Program-made: the position numbers and the translations under genes
Assembly: GCA_027334565.1 (NCBI GenBank)
Contig: DAHWUP010000003.1
Location: 37,794-101,793 of the forward strand
DNA from: Candidatus Levyibacteriota bacterium
GTDB taxonomy: Bacteria; Patescibacteria; Microgenomatia; Levybacterales; UBA12049
Length of the DNA: 64,000 nt
Direction: 5' to 3'
Part shown: positions 44,239-51,298 of the stretch, piece by piece
Layout of the letters: each line of letters starts with the position of its first letter
Position numbering within the stretch: the first letter of the stretch is position 1
Notes under the pieces: generated by a model
Told to the model about the DNA's origin: nothing
The model's input: the letters and a program-made list of their open reading frames with translations, nothing else
Database searches by the model: none

Positions 44239-45366
44239 TAACCATTTGAAAAATGCCTTCTGCGACCGGCCGATCATATCGAAAATTGTTTTCTCCGGAG
44301 TTGACTTGAATTTTTCGGTTGGCATTATTACGGGCGCAGTAGCACTTTGAGTACTTTGCGGGTTAATTTCGGGATCACCTTTATCTTTTTTAAGATTGAA
44401 CAACGCGTAATATATCTGGTTTTTGTTATCACCGTTTTCGAAGGCGAACTGGGTAAAGGGACCGGAGGAAGCATTGAAAATAAACGGTGTTACCGCGACA
44501 ACGCTTTTATCGTCCCAGTAATTCATGAAACTTTGTATATAGTATTGGGATTGCGTACTTTGTGAAACAGTATCGGAAGACCATCCGGTTTCGGTGATGA
44601 ATACGGGTAAAACTTTTTGAGAAAAACTTTCAGCCAGGCTTTGTTGATAATAAAAACTGTATATACCTTCCCTGAGTTTTGAAGGAGGCATTGAAAATCC
44701 CGGATTAGGGTAAGAATGACTTCCTAAGCCGTCTATTTTATTAAAGATGTCCGGTACAGCCTCTTCCATTTGATACATATAAGTGAATTCGTCAATCGAT
44801 TTGCCCGCTACGTTTGTAGCGGCGTTATCAAGTCCTGCGGAAATGATAAAAAAATCCTGACTGCGCTGTTTAAAAGCGTCAACCGCAAAACTAAGAAGCT
44901 GCGCATATTCGGAAGCATCCGGTGTTCCTCCCCATTCGTCTCCGCGGTTCACCTCATTGAAAATTTCAACGTATCTGTTTTTGGTCGGCCAGTTAAGGTC
45001 GTTTAAAAAATTGGCAAAGTCGATAATATCGTAATCGTCGGGCTTGCTCCATGCTCCTTGATCAAAATAATCATCGACCGTAGCTATTCTTATGATCGGT
45101 ATCAAATGGTAACGCGCACAATCATCCATGAACAGTTGCCATTTAACCAAATTGCGATCGTTAGCTTCAATGGGAATAGTGACATACCCCCAATCGCCTC
45201 CGTTTGAATTTACCAAATGGGCCGCTTCACTTACCTCCGAAGGGTAAAGAATGTGAATTCCGACCTTGTTATTAGGTAGAGTGGTGGGATCATAAATTGC
45301 GTAAACATCATTACAGGAAACAAACAGCCATAAGATTAGAATCAGAGGGTAAATCAATTTTTTCAT
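44227..45366 (-). CDS. Secreted glycoside hydrolase-like protein (clan A TIM barrel)
   Basis: A 379-residue exported protein. The hydrophobic signal (about residues 3-17) is followed by Cys18 in LFVSC, a near-lipobox, with an alternative signal-peptidase site after VYA. The barrel carries the two expected glutamates: acid/base E138 in EIFNEVN and nucleophile E259 in FITETGW. The last 60 residues are a linker and a short hydrophobic end. It resembles GH39/GH5-like proteins of unassigned substrate and probably acts on surface or environmental glycans. Confidence 0.8.
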   Translation of the reverse strand: MKKLIYPLILILWLFVSCNDVYAIYDPTTLPNNKVGIHILYPSEVSEAAHLVNSNGGDWGYVTIPIEANDRNLVKWQLFMDDCARYHLIPIIRIATVDDYFDQGAWSKPDDYDIIDFANFLNDLNWPTKNRYVEIFNEVNRGDEWGGTPDASEYAQLLSFAVDAFKQRSQDFFIISAGLDNAATNVAGKSIDEFTYMYQMEEAVPDIFNKIDGLGSHSYPNPGFSMPPSKLREGIYSFYYQQSLAESFSQKVLPVFITETGWSSDTVSQSTQSQYYIQSFMNYWDDKSVVAVTPFIFNASSGPFTQFAFENGDNKNQIYYALFNLKKDKGDPEINPQSTQSATAPVIMPTEKFKSTPEKTIFDMIGRSQKAFFKWLLGI

Positions 45367-45378
45367 TACCCGAATATT

Positions 45379-46236
45379 TTACACTAATTCCGCATTCGAG
45401 GAAAATCTGGCGAATATGCCAGTTGAAAGTAGTCTACCATTTTTTTGGCTTAAGGCCAGTTCTCCATATTCGATATTCCTAACCTTAAAATAATCCTCCA
45501 AAAGGTTTTTAAGCATTATCGCCGAAGCGGTTACGGCATACGAGTTTACAATCACGAAAAGCGGTTTTGGTGTAAGAATTTTCGTACAATTCTCCAAAAG
45601 CGTCGGGAAATTTTTATCAAAATCCCAGATTTGACCCTTGGGTCCGTGTCCGTAAACAGGCGGATCCATGATTATCCCGTCATACGTATTTCCTCTACGA
45701 ATTTCTCTAAACGTAAATTCCAAAGCATCATCTTCTATCCATCTGATAGGCTTATCGGTTAATCCCGACAATTTCTGATTTTCCTTTGCCCAAGCTATTG
45801 AAGGCTTCGATCCGTCCAGATGAGTTACTTTGGCTCCCTCCTTTGCGGCTACCAAACTGGCGGCGCCCGTATAGGCAAAAAGGTTCAGGACGTTGGGTTG
45901 AGTCTTCGACCCTGATATTTTATCTTCGATATATCGCCAATTGACCGTTTGTTCCGGAAAGATGCCGGTGTGTTTAAAAGCCGTCAATTTTGCATAAAAA
46001 CTCAAATTTTTATATCCTATTTTCCACTTTGAAGGAAAGTCGGATGCTTTTTCCCACTGCCCGTTTTGATAAACGGCATCTGCTTTATGCCAAGCGTCTT
46101 TGGGTAAAGACTCGTTCCAGATAGCCTGAGGGTCTGGTTTTGCAATTACATAATTTCCGTAACGCTCAAGCCGCATGCGATTACCGCTATCGATAAGTTC
46201 GTAATCTTTCCATCCTGAGGTTGTAAGCACATCCAT
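45379..46236 (-). CDS. Class I rRNA methyltransferase-like protein (RlmI/RlmK group)
   Basis: A 285-residue protein from the ATG at 46236 (MDVLTTSGWKDYELID). The frame extends to 46362, but that would overlap the start of obgE. SAM-binding motif I is NLFAYTGAASLVAAKEGAKVTHLDGS, and motif IV is IIMDPPVYGHGP, the xDPP form seen in cytosine-C5 rRNA methyltransferases. The PUA domain of full-length RlmI is absent. A -10 TAGAAT (46249-46244) lies 7 bp before the start. Confidence 0.85.
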   Translation of the reverse strand: MDVLTTSGWKDYELIDSGNRMRLERYGNYVIAKPDPQAIWNESLPKDAWHKADAVYQNGQWEKASDFPSKWKIGYKNLSFYAKLTAFKHTGIFPEQTVNWRYIEDKISGSKTQPNVLNLFAYTGAASLVAAKEGAKVTHLDGSKPSIAWAKENQKLSGLTDKPIRWIEDDALEFTFREIRRGNTYDGIIMDPPVYGHGPKGQIWDFDKNFPTLLENCTKILTPKPLFVIVNSYAVTASAIMLKNLLEDYFKVRNIEYGELALSQKNGRLLSTGIFARFSSNAELV

Positions 46237-46243
46237 ATGTGAA

Positions 46244-46267
46244 ATTCTACCATAAAAGAAGTAAAAT
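46244..46267. promoter_or_regulatory. Nested divergent -10 boxes, methyltransferase and obgE
   Basis: On the minus strand TAGAAT (46249-46244) ends 7 bp from the methyltransferase ATG; on the plus strand TAAAAT (46262-46267) ends 6 bp from the obgE ATG. The start codons are only 37 bp apart, so each -35 region lies over the other promoter. The -35 boxes are weak. Confidence 0.5.
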
Positions 46268-46273
46268 ATTCTC

Positions 46274-47233
46274 ATGTTGGTAGATGAAGTTATTATTACG
46301 GTCAAAGGCGGTAGGGGGGGTGACGGAGCGATAAGTTTTAAACGCAACGCCCAAACCGCCAAAGGAGGACCGGACGGTGGAAACGGCGGGAACGGAGGTA
46401 ACGTTTATTTTACGGGTATAAACGATATCACCGCTCTTTCGCAATTTGCATACAGCAAGGTTATTTCGGCCGAGAACGGAGTAAGCGGCGGCAAGCAAAA
46501 TCTATACGGACGAAACGGCAATGATAAGCTGCTAAAAGTTCCCTTGGGAACCGTAATTACCGATATTTCCGAAGGGGGCAATTACGAAATTAACAAATTA
46601 ACCGAGAAATTGTTAATTGCCAAAGGCGGTAAGGGAGGAAGAGGTAATAACGAGTTCAAGTCTTCAACCGTTCAGGCTCCAAGATACAGGGAATTGGGTC
46701 AGCTGGGGGAAGAAAAAAAAATAAAACTTGAGCTGAAAATGATCGCCGACATCGGACTGATCGGACTCCCGAACGCAGGTAAAAGTAGCCTTCTGAAAGC
46801 TTTGACTAACGCGAATCCCAAAATTGGCGATTATCCATTCACAACTTTGGAGCCAAATTTAGGTGTATTAAACGGAAAAGTTATAGCCGATATTCCCGGG
46901 GTGATTGAAGGTGCGTCAAACGGTAAAGGCTTGGGAGACAAATTTTTGCGTCATATCGAAAGGACCAAGCTGCTGGTTCATTGTATCGACTCCGGAACAA
47001 ACGATGTAATTAAAGATTACCGGACTATAAGGTCGGAACTTAAGAATTTCAATAATAATTTGCTTGAGAAAGATGAGCTAGTGGTTTTGACTAAAACAGA
47101 TTTAAGCGTGAACAAAGACCTAGGTGATAAACTTAAAAAAATAAAAAAACTAAATCTGGATTGTATGCTCGTTTCGATCATAAATGACGAGAGTATCCGT
47201 AATTTAGCCTCAAAACTTCTTGAAAAATCATAA
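46274..47233 (+). CDS. obgE: Ribosome-associated GTPase Obg
   Basis: A 319-residue GTPase involved in large-subunit assembly. Residues 1 to about 155 are the glycine-rich Obg fold (KGGRGGDGAISFKR ... GGPDGGNGGNGGNVYF), then the G domain with P-loop GLPNAGKSS, switch II DIPGVIEGAS and the specificity motif LTKTDL. The C-terminal OCT domain of longer homologues is absent. Both ends are complete. It is transcribed alone, divergent from the methyltransferase. Confidence 0.96.
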   Translation: MLVDEVIITVKGGRGGDGAISFKRNAQTAKGGPDGGNGGNGGNVYFTGINDITALSQFAYSKVISAENGVSGGKQNLYGRNGNDKLLKVPLGTVITDISEGGNYEINKLTEKLLIAKGGKGGRGNNEFKSSTVQAPRYRELGQLGEEKKIKLELKMIADIGLIGLPNAGKSSLLKALTNANPKIGDYPFTTLEPNLGVLNGKVIADIPGVIEGASNGKGLGDKFLRHIERTKLLVHCIDSGTNDVIKDYRTIRSELKNFNNNLLEKDELVVLTKTDLSVNKDLGDKLKKIKKLNLDCMLVSIINDESIRNLASKLLEKS

Positions 47234-47242
47234 ATAAGCCGC

Positions 47243-47262
47243 AAAAAAACCCCTTGCGGGGT
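47243..47262 (-). terminator. Rho-independent terminator
   Basis: Minus strand: ACCCC, loop GCAA, GGGGT and a run of seven T. On the plus strand the same hairpin is followed only by CTTTTC, so its main use seems to be on the minus strand, though it may also help to stop obgE transcription. Confidence 0.75.
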
Positions 47263-47325
47263 CTTTTCGGGGTGGTACTCTTGCGAGTATCTCCTGCCTT
47301 TTCATACTTTCGTATTCGAAGGTAC
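47243..47325 (-). ncRNA. Candidate standalone small RNA with own promoter and terminator
   Basis: On the minus strand a TTGACA/TATAAA promoter predicts a start near 47325. The transcript would hold a hairpin closed by TACCTTCG/CGAAAGTA (one mismatch), the purine-rich single strand AAAAGGCAGGAGA, a hairpin ATACTC-GCAA-GAGTACC, and end in ACCCC-GCAA-GGGGT followed by seven T. Both later loops are GCAA, a GNRA tetraloop. The size is about 83 nt and there is no ORF. It lies between convergent obgE and the divergent phosphodiester glycosidase. I do not recognise the family; SRP RNA motifs are absent. Confidence 0.55.
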
Positions 47326-47329
47326 ACAA

Positions 47330-47358
47330 TTTATACAATATTGGATTATCTTTGTCAA
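47330..47358 (-). promoter_or_regulatory. Promoter of the candidate small RNA
   Basis: TTGACA (47358-47353), a 17-bp spacer and TATAAA (47335-47330): consensus -35, optimal spacing, five of six -10 bases. No minus-strand gene follows within 1 kb. Confidence 0.7.
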
Positions 47359-47457
47359 CTGGAATTATAACTATCAAACTATGGCAAACATGAAAGATTT
47401 CTGCCGAAATTTTTGCGGTGATTGATATCATTCAATTTTAAGGAAATTTATGAGAAA

Positions 47458-48600
47458 ATGATAGCTTGTATGAAAAAAACAAAAAAACGCAGCCAAAGCC
47501 ATAACACATTCTATCCTTTGATTATGGTTCCCGTACTATTTTTTATATTTGTAATAATTCTTGGCAATAACGGCTTTTTGGGATTTGTTGCGGACGCAGT
47601 AATACACCCCGTACTTGGAGAAAAAAATACGCTTTTTCTGGAATCTGTTTATTTCGGTCTTCAGGACAAATGGAACCAGCTACAATATAAGTACCTAAAC
47701 AAAACAGGACCGTCGTTTGTGCAAACGGTTTCCGAAAAAACCAAACAATTAAGTAATGCCGGTCAAATGGATCTAGAACCGATCTCACTGCGATCCGAAT
47801 TGCCTACGCTTAAAGGGGAAGGAATCTGGTCTCCAATAGCTCAAAATTTGTATCCCGACCAAACAGTAATTGCCAAAACTTATATCCGTCCGGATCCTTC
47901 TCGCCCTTATGCAACCGTATTTTTGGTCAAAATGGATATGAAAAAGTTAGGAATTGGTACCCAGGCAGGAACTTATTATCCGGGCGGTACTCGCAAGATG
48001 TATGGCCCGGGTGTCGTACCTAAATATATTCAACAAAATAATATCCTTCTTGCGGTTTTTAACGGCGGATTTCAGGAGAAAGACGGTCATTACGGAATGG
48101 TCGTTATGGGTAAAACCTACGTTCCGCTTCGGATAAACATGCCTGCCCTGTTTATTTACGCCAATGGTTCTTTTTCTCTATCCATGTATACGGTGGGAGC
48201 GAATACGGCGACCGCATCGGCGGTCCGTCAGAACGGTCCTTACCTTGTACATAACGGCTTGATCACGCCTTATGTTGAGCAGGGAATTGATACCTGGGGC
48301 AGAACGATAACCAACAGCATGTACACGTGGCGGTCGGGCTTGGGGGTCACAAAAAACGGGAACCTCATTTACGCGGTCGGGAATTCGCTGGTGCCGCAAA
48401 CGCTCGCCAAAGCGCTACTTGCGGCCGGTGCGGCAGATGCAATTCAGCTTGACATAAATCCACCGTGGGTCCGGTTTATCACCTATCAGCCTCTGGGAAA
48501 CGGACTTTATACCTTTACACCGTTGATCACATCCATGAACGGCGGAAAGCAATTCCTGACGGGATACAACAAAGATTTTTTCTACATTTATAAAAAATAA
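47458..48600 (+). CDS. Phosphodiester glycosidase family protein (NAGPA-like)
   Basis: About 380 residues. The basic N-terminus (KKTKKRSQ) precedes one membrane helix, then a linker and a NAGPA-type domain (about residues 135-380) with LAVFNGGFQEKDGHYGMVVMG, RSGLGVTKNGNLIYAVGN, AGAADAIQLDINPPWV and a C-terminal NGGKQF. Related proteins remove sugar-phosphodiesters or act on wall polymers. The start is uncertain: ATG 47458 or 47470 are plausible; the TTG at 47422 would sit in the likely -35 region. Confidence 0.82.
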   Translation: MIACMKKTKKRSQSHNTFYPLIMVPVLFFIFVIILGNNGFLGFVADAVIHPVLGEKNTLFLESVYFGLQDKWNQLQYKYLNKTGPSFVQTVSEKTKQLSNAGQMDLEPISLRSELPTLKGEGIWSPIAQNLYPDQTVIAKTYIRPDPSRPYATVFLVKMDMKKLGIGTQAGTYYPGGTRKMYGPGVVPKYIQQNNILLAVFNGGFQEKDGHYGMVVMGKTYVPLRINMPALFIYANGSFSLSMYTVGANTATASAVRQNGPYLVHNGLITPYVEQGIDTWGRTITNSMYTWRSGLGVTKNGNLIYAVGNSLVPQTLAKALLAAGAADAIQLDINPPWVRFITYQPLGNGLYTFTPLITSMNGGKQFLTGYNKDFFYIYKK

Positions 48601-48644
48601 CTTAGCATTTAAGCTCCTTAGCATCATGTTACATTTTAAACTGC

Positions 48645-48650
48645 TATACT
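48645..48650 (+). promoter_or_regulatory. -10 box of csaA
   Basis: TATACT ends 6 bp before the GTG start of csaA; no convincing -35. Another leaderless arrangement. Confidence 0.5.
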
Positions 48651-48656
48651 TAGTCG

Positions 48657-48989
48657 GTGATTACATATGAAGATTTTGAAAAAATTGACATAAGAGTAGG
48701 TAATATCGTCAAGGTCGAGGATTTTCCCAAGGCTCGAAAACCGGCATACAAGTTGACCATTGATTTCGGACCCAAAATCGGTGTAAAAAAATCTTCGGCC
48801 CAAATTGTCAAACGCTATTCAAAGGACGAATTGTTGAATAAGCAGGTTTTGGCAGTAGTTAATTTTCCTCCTAAACAAATAGGGCCTTTTATGTCCGGTT
48901 GTTTAACGTTGGGGCTTTCCGATGAAAACGGCGACGTAATTTTGGTTACACCTACCTCAATCGTCCCGGTTGGCGGCAAGTTGTTTTGA
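48657..48989 (+). CDS. csaA: CsaA-like tRNA-binding domain protein
   Basis: A 110-residue OB-fold protein: FEKIDIRVGNIVKVEDFPKARKPAYKLTIDFG, IGVKKSSAQIV and VVNFPPKQIGPFMSGCLTLG match CsaA, an export-related chaperone-like protein that forms dimers with the tRNA-binding fold of MetRS/Trbp111. The start is GTG at 48657, supported by the -10 box 6 bp upstream. It precedes convergent tRNA-Glu. Confidence 0.92.
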   Translation: MITYEDFEKIDIRVGNIVKVEDFPKARKPAYKLTIDFGPKIGVKKSSAQIVKRYSKDELLNKQVLAVVNFPPKQIGPFMSGCLTLGLSDENGDVILVTPTSIVPVGGKLF

Positions 48990-49001
48990 TTAGCAATTTT
49001 A

Positions 49002-49078
49002 TGGTACCGCGGAGGGGATTCGAACCCCTGGTTCTCTGGCTGAAAACCAGATGTCCTTGGCCACTAGACGACCGCGGC
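49002..49078 (-). tRNA. tRNA-Glu(TTC), CCA encoded
   Basis: Acceptor GCCGCGG/CCGCGGT, anticodon stem TCTGG/CCAGA with loop TTTTCAG (anticodon TTC), T-arm GGGG TTCGAAT CCCC, 3' ACCA in the DNA. Confidence 0.95.
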
Positions 49079-49117
49079 TTAAGCCAATTATATCCCATTT
49101 GGTGACCTCGGACAACC

Positions 49118-49777
49118 TTATTTAAGTTTTTTCCTTAATCCCTCTACTATATCCTTTGCCGTTCCCTGGCCACCCAATCCGAATGCTATACCACCGGCTA
49201 TCGCGAGCATGGCTACCAAACCGGTAAATAATATCCTAATCAGGTCCGATGCCACACCCAGTTGGTTTAAAACTGCCAGTATTACGAATACGTTAATGGC
49301 CCATCTGGATACGGATGCAATTGTCTCGGACGTTCTTAAATCGACTCCACGAAGAGACGCCAACACTATATCATGCGCGAGTCTTGCGAAAACAAATCCG
49401 ACCATGGCAATAACCGCCGCGACAAATACATTAGGCAAATAATTTAAAAATTCATTAAGTACCGAAATGATCCTTGGCATTCCCCAGACATCGGCGGTCG
49501 GTATCAAAAAAACAACAATAATGAACCACCTTGTGATCTCGGAAAGGATATTAGACCAGGTAAACTCTTCCTTCATTTCCGGCACTCCGTATTTTTTAAG
49601 TAATGCTTCAAGTTTGATCGCTTTGAACAAACTCACAATAATTTGTTTGACGATGGAAGCGATTACGATACCGATCAGAAGAATGATTAAACCGGCAAAA
49701 AATTTGGGTATAAAGCTCAATACGGCATAAAAGGCGTTATTAAAGGAGGCAGTAAGTATTGATGTAACGTTTGGCAT
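49118..49777 (-). CDS. Small MscS-like membrane protein (conserved TM helix repeats)
   Basis: A 219-residue protein with four or five membrane helices and the pore-like ending AMLAIAGGIAFGLGGQGTAKDIVEGLRKKL, as in proteins with PF05552 helix repeats related to MscS channels. It stops right after the pore-lining helix, so the cytosolic beta domain of MscS is missing. A very strong Shine-Dalgarno (AAAGGAGGTG) lies 7 bp before the ATG. A role in osmotic protection is plausible but not shown. Confidence 0.8.
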   Translation of the reverse strand: MPNVTSILTASFNNAFYAVLSFIPKFFAGLIILLIGIVIASIVKQIIVSLFKAIKLEALLKKYGVPEMKEEFTWSNILSEITRWFIIVVFLIPTADVWGMPRIISVLNEFLNYLPNVFVAAVIAMVGFVFARLAHDIVLASLRGVDLRTSETIASVSRWAINVFVILAVLNQLGVASDLIRILFTGLVAMLAIAGGIAFGLGGQGTAKDIVEGLRKKLK

Positions 49778-49837
49778 AATGTTTCACCTCCTTTCGCATC
49801 ATCAAATTTAAGAACAGTCTATAATTAATGGGGTTTC

Positions 49838-49866
49838 TTGTCAATATATATATGGCTTGATATAAT
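49838..49866 (+). promoter_or_regulatory. Promoter of tRNA-Lys(TTT)
   Basis: TTGTCA (49838-49843), a 17-bp spacer and TATAAT (49861-49866), 8 bp before the tRNA. Confidence 0.7.
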
Positions 49867-49874
49867 TGTGCGAA

Positions 49875-49949
49875 GGGCCGTTAGCTCAGCGGTAGAGCAG
49901 GAGCCTTTTAAGCTCTTGGTCGGAGGTCCGAATCCTCCACGGCTCACCA
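49875..49949 (+). tRNA. tRNA-Lys(TTT), CCA encoded
   Basis: Acceptor GGGCCGT/ACGGCTC, anticodon stem GGAGC/GCTCT with loop CTTTTAA, T-stem GGAGG/CCTCC. The T loop is TCCGAAT with C at position 55. ACCA follows in the DNA. Confidence 0.95.
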
Positions 49950-49984
49950 GAAAATCTTCCAACTCAATGTTGTGGAGATTTTTT
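49950..49984 (+). terminator. Terminator after tRNA-Lys(TTT)
   Basis: AAATCTTCC-AAC pairs imperfectly with GTTGTGGAGATTT around a short loop, followed by a T run (49979-49984). The remaining 110 bp before guaB hold no gene I can support. Confidence 0.5.
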
Positions 49985-50101
49985 GATGGCATGTGAAGTT
50001 TTTATGAATCTGCCGCTTCGAAGAAGCTAATACCCTTGTGGTACTTTACGGCTCACAATATTTTTTTCTGAAGCTAAAATTATTAATATTCGCGGGCCAA
50101 A

Positions 50102-51172
50102 TTAATATAAAACAACGTCGTGCGGATTACTTTCCATCAGTCCGGCCGAGGTGATTCTGACGAATTTTGCTTTTTCGTGGAGTTCTTTGATATTCCTCGC
50201 ACCCGAATAAGTCAGCCCCGATCTAATTCCTGCGCATAAACCGTCGACCACTTTCTTAACCGAGCCTTTGTACTCGACCATCGCATTAACACCCTCGACA
50301 TGCAATATATAGGTCTCGCTTTTATTGCTGTTGTCTTTCTGAAGTTGTCGCTGTTTTTCGATAGGCGAAGTTGACCCGTTGTATTCCTTGTATAGTTTAT
50401 CGTTGATAGTAATTAATTCTCCCGGCGCTTCATCCGTACCGGCAAAAATAGAACCACCCTGGTATGCATCTGCACCGGCTGCCAGCGCTTTAACGATATC
50501 GCCCGAGTTTGCCGCGCCCCCGTCTGCCAAAATAAATTTATTTTGAAACTTTTTTCTTGCCCTGTTCGCCTCCAGTATCGCGGTAATCTGGGGTACGCCC
50601 GAACCAGCCATTATCCTTGTTACGCAAATAGACCCTCCGCCGATACCCACTTTAACCGTATCGGCACCGGCTGTAAACAGATCATAGGCACCTTCGTAGG
50701 TGGCTATCGTACCCGCAATCATCGATATATTGGGAAAACGGTTTTTGCAGTTTTTTATCGCTTCCAACGCATGAACGGAATGAGCATGGGCAATGTCAAG
50801 ATGCAATGCGATCGAACCTGCATTCAACAACTTTTCCGCCCTTTGAATATAATCGCCTTTAACACCGATTACCCCGATCGAACGACCGCCCCTTTTTTTA
50901 ATTTCGGCAATTTTTTCGGCTTGGATTTCTGGAGTATCAAATCTGCCGATATAACCCATACCTCCTAAATTATCCATCGCAACTGCCATCTCAACACCCG
51001 TAACCGTATCCATGTTAACTGAAATTAGCGGAACGGAAAGTTTTATGTCGGGAGAAATATTGGTTGTTAAGTCCACTTCGGAACGGCTTACTACGTCTGA
51101 ATATTGTGGGACAAGCAGGACATCGTCAAATGCCAAAGCAAGAGGAAATGTGGGTAACGTTTGGCCCGCCAT
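50102..51172 (-). CDS. guaB: IMP dehydrogenase-like protein without CBS domains
   Basis: A 356-residue TIM barrel of the IMPDH/GMP reductase family. The active-site loop GIGGGSICVTRIMAGSGVPQ has the nucleophile Cys and the Thr two residues later, as in IMPDH. The C-terminal EYKGSVKKVVDGLCAGIRSGLTYSGARNI and RITSAGLMESNPHDV match IMPDH better than GMP reductase. The CBS pair found in ordinary IMPDH (about 490 aa) is absent, and the flap motif YRGMGS reads YNGSTS. It catalyses, or descends from, the first committed step to GMP. It is divergent from uvrA. Confidence 0.85.
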   Translation of the reverse strand: MAGQTLPTFPLALAFDDVLLVPQYSDVVSRSEVDLTTNISPDIKLSVPLISVNMDTVTGVEMAVAMDNLGGMGYIGRFDTPEIQAEKIAEIKKRGGRSIGVIGVKGDYIQRAEKLLNAGSIALHLDIAHAHSVHALEAIKNCKNRFPNISMIAGTIATYEGAYDLFTAGADTVKVGIGGGSICVTRIMAGSGVPQITAILEANRARKKFQNKFILADGGAANSGDIVKALAAGADAYQGGSIFAGTDEAPGELITINDKLYKEYNGSTSPIEKQRQLQKDNSNKSETYILHVEGVNAMVEYKGSVKKVVDGLCAGIRSGLTYSGARNIKELHEKAKFVRITSAGLMESNPHDVVLY

Positions 51173-51191
51173 AAATTAGCCCAAAGAAAAT

Positions 51192-51219
51192 AATATAGAA
51201 CAATCATATTGTTTGTCAA
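51192..51219 (-). promoter_or_regulatory. guaB promoter with palindrome filling the spacer
   Basis: TTGACA (51219-51214), a 16-bp spacer and TATATT (51197-51192) on the minus strand. The spacer is the inverted repeat AACAAT-CAT-ATTGTT (51199-51213), an ideal place for a repressor to block polymerase. Confidence 0.6.
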
Positions 51220-51243
51220 TAACCAGAATCACGCTTTAGCTGA

Positions 51244-51272
51244 TTGAATTTTAATATAATCGAGGCTATAAT
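51244..51272 (+). promoter_or_regulatory. Promoter of uvrA
   Basis: TTGAAT (51244-51249), a 17-bp spacer and TATAAT (51267-51272); 26 bp separate the -10 from the ATG. The leader has no Shine-Dalgarno. Confidence 0.6.
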
Positions 51273-51298
51273 ATAGGTTCGATATTTTAACTTTGTCT

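Noticed and set aside
47234..47330. Plus-strand riboswitch or SRP RNA in the obgE downstream region
   Set aside because: The SRP core motif (GGAAG with AGCAG) is absent, the only clear promoter is on the minus strand, and the T run follows the hairpin on the minus strand.
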